Shown here piece by piece: positions 61,801 through 64,000 of a stretch of 64,000 nucleotides of DNA. Each line of letters starts with the position of its first letter. Within the stretch, counting starts at the first letter, position 1. Origin of the DNA: Mycolicibacterium sediminis (GTDB taxonomy: Bacteria; Actinomycetota; Actinomycetes; Mycobacteriales; Mycobacteriaceae). The DNA is taken from NCBI RefSeq assembly GCF_010731735.1, contig NZ_AP022588.1:2666001-2730000 (forward strand). Direction: 5' to 3'. A program made the position numbers and the translations under genes. The notes below the pieces were generated by a model that was not told where the DNA came from, did not search any database, and worked only from the letters and a program-made list of their open reading frames with translations.

Positions 61801-63381
61801 GGAGGTGACGGCGAGCCGCTGCGCGCCGGGCCGCGCGGTCAGCGTGCCGGCGTCGCGGTCATACACCAAACGCGGTCGCAGCTCGGCGAACTCGGTGGAC
61901 GGGTACTTGCCGCTCAACAGGTCGAGCGTGGCCTCGAAGGCGCTGCGCGGCAACGTGGCGAACGGCGCGCTGCGGCGGACGACCTCGAACCAGCGGTCGG
62001 CGTCGATCGGCTCCAGCGACGCCGCGGCGATGGTGTGCTGGGCGAGGATGTCGAGGGGGTTGGCGGGCACCCGCATGGTCTCGATCTCGCCGGTGAGCAT
62101 GCGCTGCACCGTGACTGCGCAGTCGATCAGGTCGGTGCGGTGCTTGGGGAACAGGACGCCGCGCGAGACCTCGCCAACCTGGTGGCCCGCGCGGCCCACG
62201 CGCTGCAGGCCGCTGGCCACCGATGGCGGCGCCTCCACCTGGATGACCAGGTCGACCGAACCCATGTCGATGCCGAGTTCGAGGCTCGACGTCGCGACGA
62301 CGGCCCGCAACCGGCCCGACTTGAGGTCGTCCTCGACGATCGCGCGCTGCTCCTTGCTGACCGACCCGTGGTGGGCCTTGGCCAGCAGCGGCTCGGCACC
62401 CGAGGCCTGGCCGCTGGCCATCACGTGGGCGGGCGCACCGCCGGCGACCTTCGGGTTCTTCTCCTCGGAGGGTGCGGCGCCGGTGCGTTCGGCGTAGATC
62501 TCGTTGATCCGCGACGTCAACCGTTCGGCGAGGCGGCGGGAGTTGGTGAACACGATCGAGCTGCGGTGCGACTCGATCAGGTCAACGATGCGCTCCTCGA
62601 CGTCCGGCCAAATCGTGTTGTTCTCGAGGTTCGCCATGTCGGGCACGGGCACCTGGACGGAGAGGTCCCAGGACTTGCCGGATGCCGGGGCGACGATCGA
62701 CGTGGGGGCGGCGCCGGACAGGAACCGGGCGACGTCCTCGGGTGGGCGGACGGTGGCGGACAACCCGATGCGCTGGGCAGGGGTGTCGAGGAGCTGGTCG
62801 AGCCGCTCGAGGGACAGCGCGAGGTGGGCGCCGCGCTTGGTGCCCGCGACCGCGTGCACCTCGTCGACGATCACGGTGGTGACGTCGGTCAGCGACTCCC
62901 GCGCCGCCGACGTCAACATCAGGAAGAGCGACTCCGGCGTCGTGATCAGGATGTCCGGCGGCGTGCGGACCAACTCTCGACGCTGGGCGGGCGACGTGTC
63001 GCCCGAACGCACGCCGACCGTGATCCTCGGAACCGGTGAGCCGAGTCGCTCGGCCACGCGGGTGATGCCGGTGAGCGGAGTCGACAGGTTCCGTTCGACG
63101 TCGACGGCCAGCGCCTTCAGCGGCGACACGTAGAGCACCCGGGTGCCGGGCTTCGGTTCTCCCGTGGCGGGCGGTTCCGCGGCGGCGAGGCGGTCGATCG
63201 CCCAGAGGAACGCGGCCAGGGTCTTGCCCGACCCGGTGGGGGCGATGACCAGCGTGTTGTCGCCGCCGGCGATGGCCGCCCACGCCTGGGCCTGCGCGGC
63301 CGTGGGCTCGACGAAGGTACCCGCGAACCAGTCCCTGGTCACGGCGCTGAACTGCGCCAGGGGGTCGGTCACGGCAGTCAT
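58867..63381 (-). CDS. lhr: Lhr, large ATP-dependent helicase-related protein
   Basis: A 1504-residue superfamily 2 helicase. N-terminal motor: APTGSGKTLAAFLW (motif I near residue 50), TTPESLFLM, DEVH box VIVDEVHAVAGTKRG, and GRAGHQVG (motif VI near 395). The winged-helix and Lhr-core regions end near 850; the rest is the long Lhr C-terminal domain. Length and order match M. tuberculosis Rv3296 and M. smegmatis Lhr, a 3'-5' translocase linked to DNA repair. ATG at 63381. nei lies 3.4 kb downstream on the same strand, with accessory genes between. Confidence 0.95.
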   Translation of the reverse strand: MTAVTDPLAQFSAVTRDWFAGTFVEPTAAQAQAWAAIAGGDNTLVIAPTGSGKTLAAFLWAIDRLAAAEPPATGEPKPGTRVLYVSPLKALAVDVERNLSTPLTGITRVAERLGSPVPRITVGVRSGDTSPAQRRELVRTPPDILITTPESLFLMLTSAARESLTDVTTVIVDEVHAVAGTKRGAHLALSLERLDQLLDTPAQRIGLSATVRPPEDVARFLSGAAPTSIVAPASGKSWDLSVQVPVPDMANLENNTIWPDVEERIVDLIESHRSSIVFTNSRRLAERLTSRINEIYAERTGAAPSEEKNPKVAGGAPAHVMASGQASGAEPLLAKAHHGSVSKEQRAIVEDDLKSGRLRAVVATSSLELGIDMGSVDLVIQVEAPPSVASGLQRVGRAGHQVGEVSRGVLFPKHRTDLIDCAVTVQRMLTGEIETMRVPANPLDILAQHTIAAASLEPIDADRWFEVVRRSAPFATLPRSAFEATLDLLSGKYPSTEFAELRPRLVYDRDAGTLTARPGAQRLAVTSGGAIPDRGLFTVYLATNADTEKPSRVGELDEEMVYESRPGDVISLGATSWRITEITHDRVLVVPAPGQPARLPYWRGDGVGRPAELGAAIGEFTGQLAGLNREKFDERCATMGFNEFATDNLFQLLGEQREATGTVPTDSTFLVERFRDELGDWRVILHSPYGLRVHGPLALAVGRRLRERYGIDEKPTASDDGIIVRLPDTEDAAPGAELFVFDADEIEPIVTAEVGGSALFASRFRECAARALLLPRRHPGKRSPLWHQRQRAAQLLDVARKYPDFPIVLETVRECLQDVYDVPTLIELMNRIASRRIRVLEVETSTPSPFAASLLFGYVGAFMYEGDSPLAERRAAALSLDSVLLSELLGRVELRELLDPAVIESTHRQLQHLAEDRQARDAEGVADLLRLLGPLTAAEVAARSTASDVNGWLEALHAARRALTVSFAGETWWVAIEDMGLLRDGVGVGVPVGIPLSFTESVRDPLGELLGRYARTRGPFTTAEAAARFGLGLRVTADVLGRMAVDGKLVKGEYTDPIGEQWCDSDVLKILRRRSLAVLRAQVEPVSTAAYARFLPAWQQVGSTRNSGVDGLAGVIDQLSGVPIPASAIEPLVFGPRVRDYQPAMLDELLATGEVTWSGAGPIAGSDGWIAFHTADSAPLSLAAPAEIDFTDTHREIMATLGNGGAYFFRQLGAADDAVKKALWELVWAGWVTGDTFAPVRAVLSGGSRRRGGGAHRQKQQRAPRLSRYSVAHAQTRTTDTTVAGRWSALPAAEPDSTIRTHFQADLLLSRYGVLTKGSAEGVPGGFAMLYKVLSAFEEAGRCQRGYFVESLGGAQFAVASTVDRLRTYLDDVDSGTRAYDAVVLAAADPANPYGAALPWPADGTHRPGRKAGALVVLVDGELVWFLERGGRTLLSYSEDTEALTAAATALVGLVGSGRLQALLVEKVNGMPVLDSTNDPALALVGDALVAAGFARTPRGLRLR

Positions 63382-63427
63382 GAGTCCATGGTGCCTCGCC
63401 CCACCGACACGCGGTGCGCGGTTCGCG

Positions 63428-64000
63428 TCAGCGAGCGGGGTCGTCGACCGCCTCGGCCAGCGCGGTGGGGATGCCCGGCATCCGTGAGATGGCGTCGAGC
63501 AGGGCGTGCGCGCAGGAATCGGCGACGCGGTCGCCGTCGATCGTCGGGTCCATCACCCGCTGCCGACACAGCTCGAAGGTGTAGGCCAGCCAGCCGTAGA
63601 CCACGACCCGGAGGTCCCGCGCGATCGTGGCATCCAAGTCGGATCCGACGGCCTTGGTGATGCGCGAGATGATCCGGTTCGCCTGCCGGTCGTTGTCGAC
63701 GTCGTCGATCCCGCGCAGCACCGGATCCGACCGCCCCATGCCCATGTACGCCGCCCACGCGCCGTGCGGATTCGCGTCGTCGTAGTAGACGTAGGCGAGC
63801 ACCCCCGCCCGCAGTTGGTCGAACAGGCTGTCCCCGGGTCGCGGTGGCGTGTTCGTCGCCTCGAAGAGCCGTTCGCCCTCGGCGCGTACGACCGCGGCGA
63901 AGAACGCCCGCTTGTCGGGGAAGTAGTGGTACATCAGCGCGCGCGATACCCCGGCCCGCTCTGCGATCTCGTCGATGCGGACCTCGTCGTAGGGACGCTT
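63428..64000 (-). CDS. TetR family regulator (5' end beyond the window)
   Basis: The frame runs off the right edge; 190 residues are visible. The incomplete helix-turn-helix reads DEIAERAGVSRALMYHYFPD, followed by FFAAVVRAEGERLFEA. The C-terminal ligand domain is not assignable. It ends 46 nt before the lhr start on the same strand and could be co-transcribed with it. Confidence 0.85.
   Translation of the reverse strand, partial: KRPYDEVRIDEIAERAGVSRALMYHYFPDKRAFFAAVVRAEGERLFEATNTPPRPGDSLFDQLRAGVLAYVYYDDANPHGAWAAYMGMGRSDPVLRGIDDVDNDRQANRIISRITKAVGSDLDATIARDLRVVVYGWLAYTFELCRQRVMDPTIDGDRVADSCAHALLDAISRMPGIPTALAEAVDDPAR

Noticed and set aside
61000..63039. Long plus-strand open frame antisense to lhr
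   Set aside because: It lies wholly within the helicase motor region, whose motifs are unmistakable on the minus strand, and has no recognisable domain.

Overview
The window is high-GC actinobacterial DNA from a Mycobacteriaceae member, most likely a fast-growing, Mycolicibacterium-type species. The evidence is a long stretch that follows the M. tuberculosis Rv3296-Rv3319 block in inverted order (sdhB-A-D-C, cdd, deoA, add, hydrolase, Rv3311-like, upp, pmmB, purine nucleoside phosphorylase, amiB1/amiA1, Rv3304-like, lpdA, glpD2, RluA-type synthase, nei, lhr). Type VII secretion features and a PE-PPE domain protein agree with this. Genus and synteny calls rest on recalled family knowledge, not a search.

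Region 1 (1-6.9 kb): the 3' part of a hydantoinase B/5-oxoprolinase-type gene, a TetR regulator, a complete polar amino-acid ABC importer (lipoprotein, permease, ATPase), a gamma-glutamyltransferase and a DUF1275 membrane protein. Together these look like scavenging of gamma-glutamyl, 5-oxoproline or hydantoin compounds. A perfect 18-bp palindrome lies just before the importer.

Region 2 (6.9-18.0 kb): a catabolic island. A polyamine-type ABC importer (ATPase plus a fused two-domain permease) is divergent from its binding lipoprotein. The lipoprotein is followed by a flavin amine oxidase, a GntR/FCD regulator, a soluble Cache-domain protein, a DAO-family oxidoreductase, an aldehyde dehydrogenase and a HemL-like class III aminotransferase. 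A strong hairpin closes the island.

Region 3 (18.0-25.2 kb): a succinate-semialdehyde dehydrogenase/universal stress protein/APC permease set, an ankyrin-repeat protein, an ECF41-type sigma factor facing a carboxymuconolactone-decarboxylase-like gene, and a small membrane protein flanked by two inverted copies of a 64-bp palindromic repeat.

Region 4 (25.2-49.3 kb): the conserved housekeeping core. It holds succinate dehydrogenase 2, pyrimidine and purine salvage, phosphomannomutase, M20 amidohydrolases, LpdA and GlpD2. Accessory inserts are an HxlR regulator/MDR reductase pair, a putative type VII-exported NlpC/P60 hydrolase with an EspC-like partner, and a MarR/AbrB-family divergent pair with two matched operators. 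Homologues of sapM and phoY1 are not found where M. tuberculosis carries them.

Region 5 (49.3-64.0 kb): small secreted protein, DUF1330, SDR and enoyl-CoA hydratase genes; a TetR-controlled ferredoxin reductase/acyl desaturase operon (Rv3230c/desA3-like); nei; a PE-PPE hydrolase; nitronate monooxygenase; a DUF2834 protein; the giant helicase lhr; and a TetR gene cut by the window edge. I saw no rRNA, tRNA, CRISPR array, insertion sequence or prophage.
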